64,000 nucleotides of DNA, taken from contig CACYJU010000007.1 of NCBI GenBank assembly GCA_902774845.1, positions 1 to 64,000 on the forward strand, read 5' to 3'. Source of the stretch: an uncultured Bacteroidota bacterium. GTDB lineage: Bacteria; Bacteroidota; Bacteroidia; Bacteroidales; P3. Position numbers and translations under genes: made by a program. Below the pieces are notes generated by a model that was not told the origin of the DNA, did not search any database, and saw nothing but the letters and a program-made list of their open reading frames with translations. Shown in pieces: positions 23,226 through 30,626 of the stretch. Each line of letters begins with the position of its first letter. The stretch's first letter is position 1.

Positions 23226-25523
23226 CTATTTCGTTTTGCGAAAAACACCCTTCTCTAAAAACACCACCAAGCCCTGTTTACGCCAGTTCTTGAGCATCTG
23301 TTCTACTGCGTTCCTACTCACTCCGGCTCCTTTGATCGCTATGCTTTGCTGCGTCGCCTGCTCAAAGGTGAACTGCAGATCCAATCGGTCATAGATGGTG
23401 TCGTTCTTGCCGCGCTTTACGCGCACAACTCTTTCGCTTCCCGCATACTCCCTGCTCGCAAAGGCGTTCTCTATCCTCTCCCTGAAGAAGTGCAGCGCGT
23501 TCTCCAGCAGCGAGTCGGCCACCACATCATACACCTCCAGCATCTGCGCCGTTTGCGCCTTTATCAGAAGCTCCTTCCAGAGGTCGGGATGTTGCTTCAG
23601 GCGGTTCTCCGCACCGTTCAACCCATGCTTCTGTATGAGCCCTTCGCACACCTTGCAGAGCATCAGGCAGCAGGTCATCCTCTGCGCCGTCACGCACACG
23701 CGGAACCTCTGGCGCGCTCCCACCTTGTCGTCGTTCATCATCGTCTCCAGGCGCACTCTCTCGAGCCATTCGCGTCCTTTGGCTTCGAGCTTCGGCAGCA
23801 CCACCTCGCCTTGCATCAGCGGCAGCAGGTGGGCTATCTGCTGTATGCGCTCCTCCTGTCGCGGGGTCAGCACGTAGGGCTTCTCCTCCAGCGGAGCGTA
23901 CGTGTTGTCTGGCGTCCTGGCGATGGCTATGCGGCTCTGGAAGCCGTCGGTGTAGTTGTTCACCACTCTATACAATGCGTCGGGCGTTCCGCACATCGTC
24001 ACGTTCCACAGCAGCCGCTCGATATGCACGTTCACTGCTTCTGCCGAGCGTGCCTCTCGCTCGTATTTTGTGCCGTCATAGCTCTGTCTGAGCATAATCG
24101 AAAAGTCGCTCATCGTCGATTTCCACTTCTGCGCCACCGTGTCGGCTTCGGGCGTGAACGAGTAGGCGTGCTTCCCCTCGGTGTTGGCCAGCCGCTCGGC
24201 CAGGTTCGCCACCGTGTTGTTCAGCGTCAGGCACCTCACCGGCAGCTTCGGCTCCTCGGGTTGCTCTTTCTTGTTCTTCGCCGCTCTTTTCTTCGCGCGC
24301 CACTCGTCCTCCTGCGTCTGGTACATCTTGTCCAGCGCCTGCACCTCGCTCATCCAGGCGTCCACCACAGGGTCGATCGACCCTTTGCCCGACGCGAAGT
24401 CGCCTGCGATATAGGCTATGATGTTCAGCCCTTTCTTCTGCCCGTGCACGTCGAGCGTCACGCCTGTCGCCAGCGCCCCGATGCAGGGACAAACGGCCGT
24501 CACCACAGGCATCGCCAGCTGCGGCCCCACCGCCTCCACCGAGTCTTTCACTCCTTGCGGAAGCTTTCTCAGCGAAAGTTGTGCATCAGTAGCCGAACCC
24601 TCGCTCTCGTCCGCCGTCTCCTCGCTTCCCGCACCCCTCTTGAGCACCATCACTATCTCGTCCATCACGCGCGATCCTTTCGTAGGTTCCTTGCAGGCGG
24701 AGTGGACGATCGTGCGCATCTCCTCTATCGGAAGCCCGTATCTGGGCATCACCTCCAGCAGCCATTCCTCCCTGTCGTCGCAGATAGCTCTCAGGTTAGC
24801 CGCCAGCCGATGCAGCTGCTTGTTCCTCTCGCCCTCCGAGGGCTCTCCGCCAACCCGACGCCAATACTCCGCAATAATCTCCGCATATCCAACCCCCTTA
24901 AACTCCCGAGGAAAACGTTTCTCCTCCGCAACCTCCATCTCCTCCGGAGCCTCCGGTAAATCCGGGATATCCGTCTTCTCCGGAATCTCCGCACCCCCGC
25001 CAAGTTCAAACACCTCATCATCCAAATAGACAAGATCCTCCGCGTTGTCGGTAGTAGTAAAGAACACCCGGGTGATGTCCTTCGCCCCTTGGTCGTATTC
25101 CACGCCCAGCAGCTCGCTCGCCCACCGCAGGTTCTCCTCTTGCGTCAGCTCCGCCCTGCGGCGGAATACCAGATGGTATCCCGCGCCCCGTGCGCTCAGT
25201 TCGAGCATAAGAAGGCCCAGTTCTTCTTTCTTGGAAAGGATGCGTTCCTTCGTCGCTTCCAGTTCTTCGGCCTTGATGTGGTCGATATCCATACCCACCG
25301 AGTTGCTCGCTTGTGTGGCGCCTTTAAGCTTGCCGTCCTCGCCGGGCAGACAGCTGTAGTTCATCTGCAGCAAGTGTGTCTTCTGCGTCTCGTCGCCGTT
25401 TCTGATGGCCATCACGGTGGTTTTCTGCTTGCGGCTTCCGCGCAGCGTCAGATAGGACTCTCTCGATTCGATGGGGCGCATCATCTTCGCACCGCCTTTA
25501 TAATAAATTACGTATGTACTCAT
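23226..25523 (-). CDS. VirE-N/BT4734-like (AEP-like primase) + DUF3987 ATPase protein
   Basis: The 765-residue protein starts with a VirE-N/BT4734-like domain. Its motifs read like an archaeo-eukaryotic primase: GMDIDH (residues 77-82, DxD), SARGAGYH (110-117, the SxH block) and KDITR (148-152, third acid). A Glu/Pro-rich linker (about 175-205) and a helical segment lead to a DUF3987 region with a P-loop GDFASGKGS (374-382). This pairing suggests a primase-helicase-like factor, as carried by mobile replicons and by Bacteroides chromosomal islands. No integrase or origin is seen nearby. Activity is inferred. The gene is GC-rich like its neighbours, and its leader holds an ATCAACAT array. Confidence 0.7.
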   Translation of the reverse strand: MSTYVIYYKGGAKMMRPIESRESYLTLRGSRKQKTTVMAIRNGDETQKTHLLQMNYSCLPGEDGKLKGATQASNSVGMDIDHIKAEELEATKERILSKKEELGLLMLELSARGAGYHLVFRRRAELTQEENLRWASELLGVEYDQGAKDITRVFFTTTDNAEDLVYLDDEVFELGGGAEIPEKTDIPDLPEAPEEMEVAEEKRFPREFKGVGYAEIIAEYWRRVGGEPSEGERNKQLHRLAANLRAICDDREEWLLEVMPRYGLPIEEMRTIVHSACKEPTKGSRVMDEIVMVLKRGAGSEETADESEGSATDAQLSLRKLPQGVKDSVEAVGPQLAMPVVTAVCPCIGALATGVTLDVHGQKKGLNIIAYIAGDFASGKGSIDPVVDAWMSEVQALDKMYQTQEDEWRAKKRAAKNKKEQPEEPKLPVRCLTLNNTVANLAERLANTEGKHAYSFTPEADTVAQKWKSTMSDFSIMLRQSYDGTKYEREARSAEAVNVHIERLLWNVTMCGTPDALYRVVNNYTDGFQSRIAIARTPDNTYAPLEEKPYVLTPRQEERIQQIAHLLPLMQGEVVLPKLEAKGREWLERVRLETMMNDDKVGARQRFRVCVTAQRMTCCLMLCKVCEGLIQKHGLNGAENRLKQHPDLWKELLIKAQTAQMLEVYDVVADSLLENALHFFRERIENAFASREYAGSERVVRVKRGKNDTIYDRLDLQFTFEQATQQSIAIKGAGVSRNAVEQMLKNWRKQGLVVFLEKGVFRKTK

Positions 25524-25530
25524 GATGATT

Positions 25531-25572
25531 TATGTTGATAGGTTGATATGTTGATGGGTTAAAGGTTAATGG
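25531..25572 (-). repeat. Tandem array of ATCAACAT-type units in the primase leader
   Basis: Read toward the 25523 start, the sequence runs CATCAACATATCAACCTATCAACAT just ahead of the ATG. The words are the same as in the riboflavin synthase, glmS and mrp leaders. Confidence 0.55.
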
Positions 25573-25963
25573 TTTTGCGGACTTTCTGGGCTATCGCTTT
25601 CGCCTGTCTTACCAGCTCGTCGGGCAGCTCTTTCTTGCGGCGTTTCTCCATCGTGAAGACGAAGTAGTACTTGCCGTCGCGGCCTAAGGTCAGCGAGCTG
25701 TTGTCCTCGCGGAAGATGGGCGTGTTGCGCTTGCGTCGCGGACGTTCGGTGATATAGACGTAGCCGTCGCGCATAGCCTGCACCTTGCATTCGGCGATGA
25801 AGGGCTCCATCTCCACGTAGTCGAGGCACACGAAGTCCATGATGTTCAATCCGTCTTCGGTCTTTGTGAAGTCCATAAAGCCCTTGAGCGATGTGTTCGG
25901 TGCCGGGATAGGGGTACGTTGACCTTTGTTCTGGGTGTTGCTGTTTTTGCTCTGTTTCTTCAT
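25559..25963 (-). CDS. Hypothetical basic protein, island gene
   Basis: This is a 134-residue protein with a disordered basic N-terminus (MKKQSKNSNTQNKGQR), a central acidic helix (DFVCLDYVEMEPFIAECK) and a basic C-terminal half (ERPRRKRN, MEKRRKKELPDELVRQ). No family is recognised. Its charge pattern and its place just upstream of the primase-like gene in the same direction suggest a nucleic-acid-linked accessory factor (inference). The stop lies 36 nt before the primase start, with a tandem array in the gap. Confidence 0.6.
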   Translation of the reverse strand: MKKQSKNSNTQNKGQRTPIPAPNTSLKGFMDFTKTEDGLNIMDFVCLDYVEMEPFIAECKVQAMRDGYVYITERPRRKRNTPIFREDNSSLTLGRDGKYYFVFTMEKRRKKELPDELVRQAKAIAQKVRKTINL

Positions 25964-26110
25964 TGTTTTAAGAGTTTTGCGAGAGAAGTTTTCAGAAGGG
26001 TGGCCACCGATTCTCGCGAGACTTCATCCGCTTCAACTCTGGTTAAAAATTATTGTTTATTGGCTTCACGACTGAAACCGAAGGCAAAAATAGGAAACAA
26101 CAAGACGCAA

Positions 26111-26143
26111 AAAAGGCAATAACCGAATGTTATTGCCTTTTAT
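26111..26143. terminator. Bidirectional terminator
   Basis: AAAAGGCAATAAC-CGAAT-GTTATTGCCTTTT is a perfect 13-bp stem with T/A runs on both sides. It closes the coiled-coil gene pair (26206-27302) on the minus strand. Confidence 0.8.
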
Positions 26144-26205
26144 TGGTTTTCTTATTGGCAGGTCACCCCAACCAATAACAAAATCCGCTGTTGCGTTATT
26201 GGATG

Positions 26206-26691
26206 TTAGTGCGTTTTGAAGATGCGGTCGATGTCGTCACACACCTTTTCGGAGGGAGAATTTGCCGTTTTCAGGTTAGGCGGCAACATCTTGTTGTCTT
26301 TCAGGCAGAAAACGCTTTGTGCAATGGTCCAGTCTTTGAGCCAATAACGTATGATATAAGCCAGCGCAGCCGTCGAAGAGTGCCACACTATGGGGTGTTG
26401 AGGGGCGGTGCCTTCTCCACAGCAGACATAGACCCACCCGAGGCGTTCCACCTCGCTGCGCCTTATCCATTCCTTCTCGGTGAGGCGTGTGTAGACGTTC
26501 TCCCAGTGTTCGATGCCGTCTTGGTCGCCGTCTAACCCGAAATTCGGATATATTTCTTGTTGGTCGGCGTTTGGGGCAGTCTTGCCTACGGGCGAAGGTG
26601 TTCCAAAATTGTTGGTTTGGTGTTCGATGTGCGGCTGGTAGTTGAATATCCAGGCGAACTGGTTGAGGGTTGTAGGATTGTCGTTGTTCAT
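26206..26691 (-). CDS. Hypothetical protein of a coiled-coil gene pair
   Basis: This 161-residue soluble protein has an N-terminal segment IFNYQPHIEHQTNNFGTPSP, which resembles the C-terminal tail of the upstream neighbour. It is followed by a conserved-looking acidic/aromatic domain (HWENVYTRLTEKEWIRRSEVERLGWVYVCCGEG). Its ATG overlaps the neighbour's stop by 4 nt. No family is recognised. The segment from residue 60 to 130, rich in Trp and Tyr, looks like a compact binding domain; the shared tail suggests that the two proteins contact each other or a common partner. Confidence 0.6.
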   Translation of the reverse strand: MNNDNPTTLNQFAWIFNYQPHIEHQTNNFGTPSPVGKTAPNADQQEIYPNFGLDGDQDGIEHWENVYTRLTEKEWIRRSEVERLGWVYVCCGEGTAPQHPIVWHSSTAALAYIIRYWLKDWTIAQSVFCLKDNKMLPPNLKTANSPSEKVCDDIDRIFKTH

Positions 26692-27302
26692 TGTTCGAGG
26701 AGTCTATTGGTTGGCTGATTGGGTTGAGGGGTCGGAAAGTGGTTGGTTTGCTGTTGTATCTGAGGTTTGTAGTTTTGGATTTGAGTCTTTTCGGACTCGT
26801 CGTCGAGGTGTTCGAGGAGCTCTTTGATGTCGTCTGAGACGTCTAGTTTGGCTGTGGCGAGCAATTCGGTTATGACAGTCTTGGCGGCCTCGCGCTTGGA
26901 GGCGATCTTGCGTTTGGAGATGTTCAGGTAGGTGCGGAGGTTCTTTTCGAAGTCGTCCTGCGGGGATTTCTTGGCCATTCCGGCTGAGAGTTTGTTCATC
27001 TCGGCGAGTTGTCGGTCTTTCGCCTCGATTTGTCGGTCTTTTTCCTCCAGTTGACGTTTGTACTCCTCGATTTGTCGGTCTTTCTCTGCCAACAGTCGCT
27101 CTTTCTCCTCCAGTTGTTGTCGCTGCGATTCGCTTTCTTCTTTCAGTTTACGGTTTTCCTCGACAATCGCCGCCATGTGGTCTATCAGCTTTATCTCATC
27201 CTCCAAAGATGTCAGTTTTACGAATAGTTCGGTCTGCTCTTTGTCGAGTTCCCTGCGCCTCATCCGCGCCATTTCCAGAAGGTCATTAAAAGTGTTATCC
27301 AT
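26688..27302 (-). CDS. Coiled-coil protein of the same gene pair
   Basis: The 204-residue protein is dominated by a long coiled coil (about residues 10-110) with a run of EKDRQIEEYKRQLEEKDRQI heptads. A short helical domain follows (NLRTYLNISKRKIASKREAAK), then a Gln/Asn/Pro tail IQNYKPQIQQQTNHFPTPQP. The tail echoes the start of the downstream protein. No signal peptide or membrane helix is present. The role is unknown; structural or scaffolding work is the natural guess. A promoter-like TACCTTTG and a perfect inverted repeat precede it. Confidence 0.65.
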   Translation of the reverse strand: MDNTFNDLLEMARMRRRELDKEQTELFVKLTSLEDEIKLIDHMAAIVEENRKLKEESESQRQQLEEKERLLAEKDRQIEEYKRQLEEKDRQIEAKDRQLAEMNKLSAGMAKKSPQDDFEKNLRTYLNISKRKIASKREAAKTVITELLATAKLDVSDDIKELLEHLDDESEKTQIQNYKPQIQQQTNHFPTPQPNQPTNRLLEQ

Positions 27303-27360
27303 AGTAAAGTTGTGTGTTTGAAAAGGTTAAAAATGTGGTTTGAAAAGTGAGAAAAAATAT

Positions 27361-27382
27361 CATGTTGCCAACCAGCAACATG
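27361..27382. promoter_or_regulatory. Perfect 8-bp inverted repeat upstream of the coiled-coil gene
   Basis: CATGTTGC-CAACCA-GCAACATG lies between the -7 box and the start codon of the 27302 gene. It could be an operator or a leader hairpin. Confidence 0.4.
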
Positions 27383-27411
27383 TGTCAAATGCAACCCGTT
27401 TATGTTTGCCA

Positions 27412-27419
27412 CAAAGGTA
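27412..27419 (-). promoter_or_regulatory. -7 element for the coiled-coil gene pair
   Basis: TACCTTTG is read on the minus strand about 110 nt ahead of the start codon. No -33 TTTG sits at the ideal distance. Confidence 0.45.
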
Positions 27420-27576
27420 CGAAGAAAGCGTCGAAGGTTTTGAGGAATTTATGAACATTTTTTACCAGTCAGATTTATTACACCTTCATACAGCGAATTA
27501 GCAATGTAAGGCGCGAGTGGATTGGTTAGAATGGCTTTGGATCGACTCATGCCGCATGAGAAAGAAAAACTTTTCG

Positions 27577-27584
27577 TATATTTG
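27577..27584 (+). promoter_or_regulatory. -7 element for the secreted hypothetical gene
   Basis: TATATTTG is 22 nt ahead of the ATG at 27607; the -33 region is not recognisable. Confidence 0.4.
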
Positions 27585-27606
27585 CAGTTGTTAATATGAT
27601 ATCAAT

Positions 27607-28299
27607 ATGAAAAAAACTGTTGCTCTTGTTTTTGGTTTATTGCTAACCGTCGTATCTTATGCTCAAAAGGATGTTACGAAGTTTTTAGGGATTCCTGTGG
27701 ACGGCACAAAAGCCGCTATGATACAGAAACTTAAAGCTAAGGGTTTTAAACACAACGTAACATTTGACTACTTGGAGGGCGAATTCAATGGAAGGGATGT
27801 TGAGGTTCATGTTGTTACGAACAACAACAAAGTGTGGAGAATAATGGTCAAGGATAAATATCCAACATCGAAGGAATCAACCATCAAGACAAGGTTCAAC
27901 ACATTATGCGACCAGTTTGTGAAAAATGGGAAATACATCCCTGCAAATTTGACTGGGGAATATAAGATAGATGAAGACGAGGACATTTCAGTCCAAATGG
28001 AAGTTTACAATAAGGTGTATGAAGCAGTTTACTTTCAGACTTCAGAAAACGACAGGGACTCGGCAGCGGTACGAAAATGGGCGGAAGACATTGTAAGCAA
28101 GAAATACACAGAAGAGGAGCGAGAAAATATGAGTGAGGAGGAATCCCAACAACTATTTATGGATCTGGTCGTCGAATGGATCACGGAAAGAATATCGAAG
28201 AAATCAGTGTGGTTTACAATTTCAGAGTTGTATGGCGATTATTCGATAATCCTTTACTACGATAATGAATACAACCACGCGAACGGCGAAGATTTATAA
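27607..28299 (+). CDS. Secreted hypothetical protein
   Basis: The 230-residue protein has a clear signal peptide (MKKTVALVFGLLLTVVSYAQ) and a mature part that begins with a short repeat-like domain, KFLGIPVDGTKAAMIQKLKAKGF, a pattern I associate with small Bacteroidetes periplasmic proteins. The C-terminal half is acidic (EEERENMSEEESQQ). It is not a lipoprotein. No enzyme motif is seen. It is the only plus-strand gene in this part of the island and has its own promoter; AT-richer composition than the primase gene suggests a separate origin. Confidence 0.65.
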   Translation: MKKTVALVFGLLLTVVSYAQKDVTKFLGIPVDGTKAAMIQKLKAKGFKHNVTFDYLEGEFNGRDVEVHVVTNNNKVWRIMVKDKYPTSKESTIKTRFNTLCDQFVKNGKYIPANLTGEYKIDEDEDISVQMEVYNKVYEAVYFQTSENDRDSAAVRKWAEDIVSKKYTEEERENMSEEESQQLFMDLVVEWITERISKKSVWFTISELYGDYSIILYYDNEYNHANGEDL

Positions 28300-28334
28300 A
28301 TGTTATCAGTAATCAGTATTTAGCAGTTTGGATT

Positions 28335-29633
28335 TTACTTATGCTGAATACAATTATCATCAAATAAGGAGTACTGTGCGGGATTATTAGTTCTCACAGC
28401 ATATTGATTCAGTTTTTTTTGAGGGATGAACTCGTTGAGCCAACCATTCTTCCGAGACACTTCATACGCTCCTTTGTATAGTTTAACAAATTCAGATCGA
28501 CTGGAACACTTTCTTGCGGCTTCCTTGCAAGCTTCGTATGTCCACTTTCGTGGGGACACCTTTGGAATGGGTTTCACAAACCAATTGTAATCATCTAACC
28601 ATCTATTTTGGGAAGCAACCTGATAGGCGGGGTGATTTCCTTTCCCGAAATCCCATCTTGTATTGTATTTTAATGCTTCATTATAGCATGTTTCGTATGT
28701 CCATTTCTTGTTTCCGAGAGTACTAAACCATGTATAATCATCAATCCAGCCCTTTCGCAATGCTTTAGCATAAGCCGATTGACAATTGTCACTAAATTCT
28801 GTCCTCGAATTGTATTTTCGGGCCTCATCATAGCATTCTTTTCTTGTCCATCTACGTGCAGAACCTCCTATTGAACCATGTCCGACACCTGTTTTTGCTC
28901 TATTTAGCAAAACCCATCCATTTTTTTCATAATGTTTTACAACCTCATCTTCATATTTTTGAGCCTCTAAAACAGTACAGTTATCATACCAATAAACAGG
29001 TTCAGGAACACTTATAGCGTGGTCTCTGGCAAATGTTAAAACAGGCGAACAAGACTTTCCGAAAGTGGATATGCCTAAATGTTCCAAATGGCGTCTCTTT
29101 TTATCGTCAGTAAGGCCTACATACACAACATTATATCCTTTAAATTCGTAAGAATACACGCATCGTATTCTTTCTTTCAAATCAATTTGTGATGGTATGA
29201 AATCTTCTATCCAACCGTTCTTGACAGCAATGTTATATACAAACTGATTTCCCTTGTAAAAGTCCGTTCTACTTGAATATTTTTTTGCTTCTTCCCGTAC
29301 TCTCTCATAATTATTCCAGTATCCTTTAGGTTTGAATAGAAGAGGCATCCAATCATAATCATCGAGCCACCCTCGCTGTAAGGCTTTAGCATACGCACTC
29401 CTACTCTTTTTTTGGAATTCTGTCCTAGATGCGTATTTTTTTGCTTCTTCATAGCAGGATTCATAGGTCCACCGGATTGATCGATAACCTCGGACAAACC
29501 AGGTATAATCTTTTATCCAACCATGTCTTGTTGCTGCGTGGTATGCGCGGGGATTATTCTCGGCAAATTCAGTAGAACATTTACATTGTTTAGCTAATTC
29601 GTAGCACTCATCATATGACCAAATATGCCGCAT
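28335..29633 (-). CDS. GIY-YIG nuclease flanked by three plus three helical repeats
   Basis: The 432-residue protein carries six copies of a 42-residue repeat (about residues 5-46, 55-96, 106-147, 262-303, 311-352, 364-405), each like WTYExCYxEAxKYxSRTEF...AYxxAxxxGWLDDY. Between repeats 3 and 4 lies a GIY-YIG domain: VYSYEF...VYVGLT (159-175), Arg180/181, Glu228-230 and Asn244. The tail has QYSLF (420-424), which fits a beta-clamp-binding motif. The repeats probably bind DNA, as the NUMOD/IENR repeats do in homing enzymes. It is AT-rich, ends 4 nt from the XRE gene and is likely controlled by that regulator (inference). Confidence 0.75.
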   Translation of the reverse strand: MRHIWSYDECYELAKQCKCSTEFAENNPRAYHAATRHGWIKDYTWFVRGYRSIRWTYESCYEEAKKYASRTEFQKKSRSAYAKALQRGWLDDYDWMPLLFKPKGYWNNYERVREEAKKYSSRTDFYKGNQFVYNIAVKNGWIEDFIPSQIDLKERIRCVYSYEFKGYNVVYVGLTDDKKRRHLEHLGISTFGKSCSPVLTFARDHAISVPEPVYWYDNCTVLEAQKYEDEVVKHYEKNGWVLLNRAKTGVGHGSIGGSARRWTRKECYDEARKYNSRTEFSDNCQSAYAKALRKGWIDDYTWFSTLGNKKWTYETCYNEALKYNTRWDFGKGNHPAYQVASQNRWLDDYNWFVKPIPKVSPRKWTYEACKEAARKCSSRSEFVKLYKGAYEVSRKNGWLNEFIPQKKLNQYAVRTNNPAQYSLFDDNCIQHK

Positions 29634-29636
29634 AAC

Positions 29637-30104
29637 TTATTCTCCTTTCTTCACGAAATCGAGTTGCATGTCCAATGCGGAGGCTATCCGGCATAGAATA
29701 TCTAATCCTGGAGAATACTTCCCCTGTTCTATTCGGCTCATGTTGGCTGGTGTGATTCCTGACTTTTGTGCCAACGTTTTGGCATCCATCTGCTGTTCCT
29801 CCCGCAGCTCTTTTATCCTATGCCCGATGCGCTCACGGTCAAGATCTCGGTCAGGACCGGCGAAAAGGGGCATTTCGAATCCGTGGGAAACGAGTTGTTG
29901 AGAGAGATAATTGAAATAGTCTTTTCTCTCTAATTTGAAAAAATTGTCGGTAATCGTACAGATGGCTTGGGAATACTCTTTTTCTTGTATCAAAGGCCAA
30001 GAGGTACTGAAGCCAACTACAAAAATCCCTTCGGTGGGGTGCTCTACTTTAACTTGCGAAGTTCCATTCTTCGCTTCTGCAATTGATAAAATCTTTGTTT
30101 CCAT
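29637..30104 (-). CDS. XRE-family transcriptional regulator
   Basis: This 155-residue protein has an N-terminal 85-residue domain of unknown fold and a C-terminal helix-turn-helix of the Cro/CI type: RIKELREEQQMDAKTLAQKSG then ITPANMSRIEQGKYSPGLDIL. It sits 3 nt upstream of the GIY-YIG nuclease gene in the same direction, so the two form an operon with the regulator first, a layout typical of self-controlled nuclease or addiction-type loci. A TATCTTTG -7 box is at 30160-30153. A nested palindrome lies about 115-240 nt upstream and is a candidate target. Confidence 0.85.
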   Translation of the reverse strand: METKILSIAEAKNGTSQVKVEHPTEGIFVVGFSTSWPLIQEKEYSQAICTITDNFFKLERKDYFNYLSQQLVSHGFEMPLFAGPDRDLDRERIGHRIKELREEQQMDAKTLAQKSGITPANMSRIEQGKYSPGLDILCRIASALDMQLDFVKKGE

Positions 30105-30152
30105 TACGATACGTTTTTAAAGTGTTCGACACATTTATAATGAATTCGCTTG

Positions 30153-30160
30153 CAAAGATA
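30153..30160 (-). promoter_or_regulatory. -7 element of the XRE/GIY-YIG operon
   Basis: TATCTTTG on the minus strand is 49 nt ahead of the XRE start codon. The -33 match is poor. Confidence 0.45.
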
Positions 30161-30217
30161 TAAATAATTATCAAATTAGATAATTTATCCCAAATTTTAA
30201 CATTTTTAGTCAAAATC

Positions 30218-30345
30218 AGTCATTAGTCATTAGTCATTTTCATTTTTGGATCTGTCATTTGGCTCACTATAATATAAAATTTATTTTATATTATAGTGGC
30301 GATTTTGACACATGTGAAATCGATTTTGACTAATGACTAATGACT
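30218..30345. repeat. 128-bp nested palindrome (MITE-like)
   Basis: The outer arms AGTCATTAGTCATTAGTCA (30218-30236) and TGACTAATGACTAATGACT (30327-30345) are exact inverse copies. The inner arms CACTATAATATAAAAT (30265-30280) and ATTTTATATTATAGTG (30283-30298) are another exact pair, and both share the same dyad at 30281/30282. It encodes nothing. It could be a miniature mobile element, a cruciform, or an intergenic regulatory hairpin. Confidence 0.7.
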
Positions 30346-30356
30346 AAAATGACTGA
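30327..30356 (+). repeat. 30-bp direct repeat, right copy
   Basis: Identical to 23186-23215. It also forms the right arm of the nested palindrome and extends 11 bp past it. Confidence 0.65.
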
Positions 30357-30454
30357 ATGACCACTTTTAGTTCTCAATCACTTGACTTTCAGTTGTCAAT
30401 AATTTTTTTCAAAAAAAATTGCCGTACCATTCGTAGACCGCAATGGCGAGGTTG

Positions 30455-30462
30455 TACTTTTG
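30455..30462 (+). promoter_or_regulatory. -7 element for the 30627 gene
   Basis: TACTTTTG is followed by a leader of about 160 nt that contains the second copy of the 41-bp repeat. Only TTCG is found near -33. Confidence 0.45.
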
Positions 30463-30489
30463 CATCGTCATTCAAACCCAAGCAATCGC

Positions 30490-30530
30490 CCACCTAACTA
30501 CCACCTAACTCCGCACAAGCTCTGCATAAA
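30490..30530 (+). repeat. 41-bp dispersed repeat, copy 2
   Basis: 38 of 41 positions match the inverse of 4829-4869. Immediately after it runs an AATCCGGA-type tandem (30531-30556). Confidence 0.6.
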
Positions 30531-30626
30531 AATCCGGAGAATCCGGAAAATCCGTTCCAACCTGAAAACTCTAAGCGCTTAAGTTATAATTAACCCAATC
30601 AATCAACCCTTAAAAACCTAAAAACT

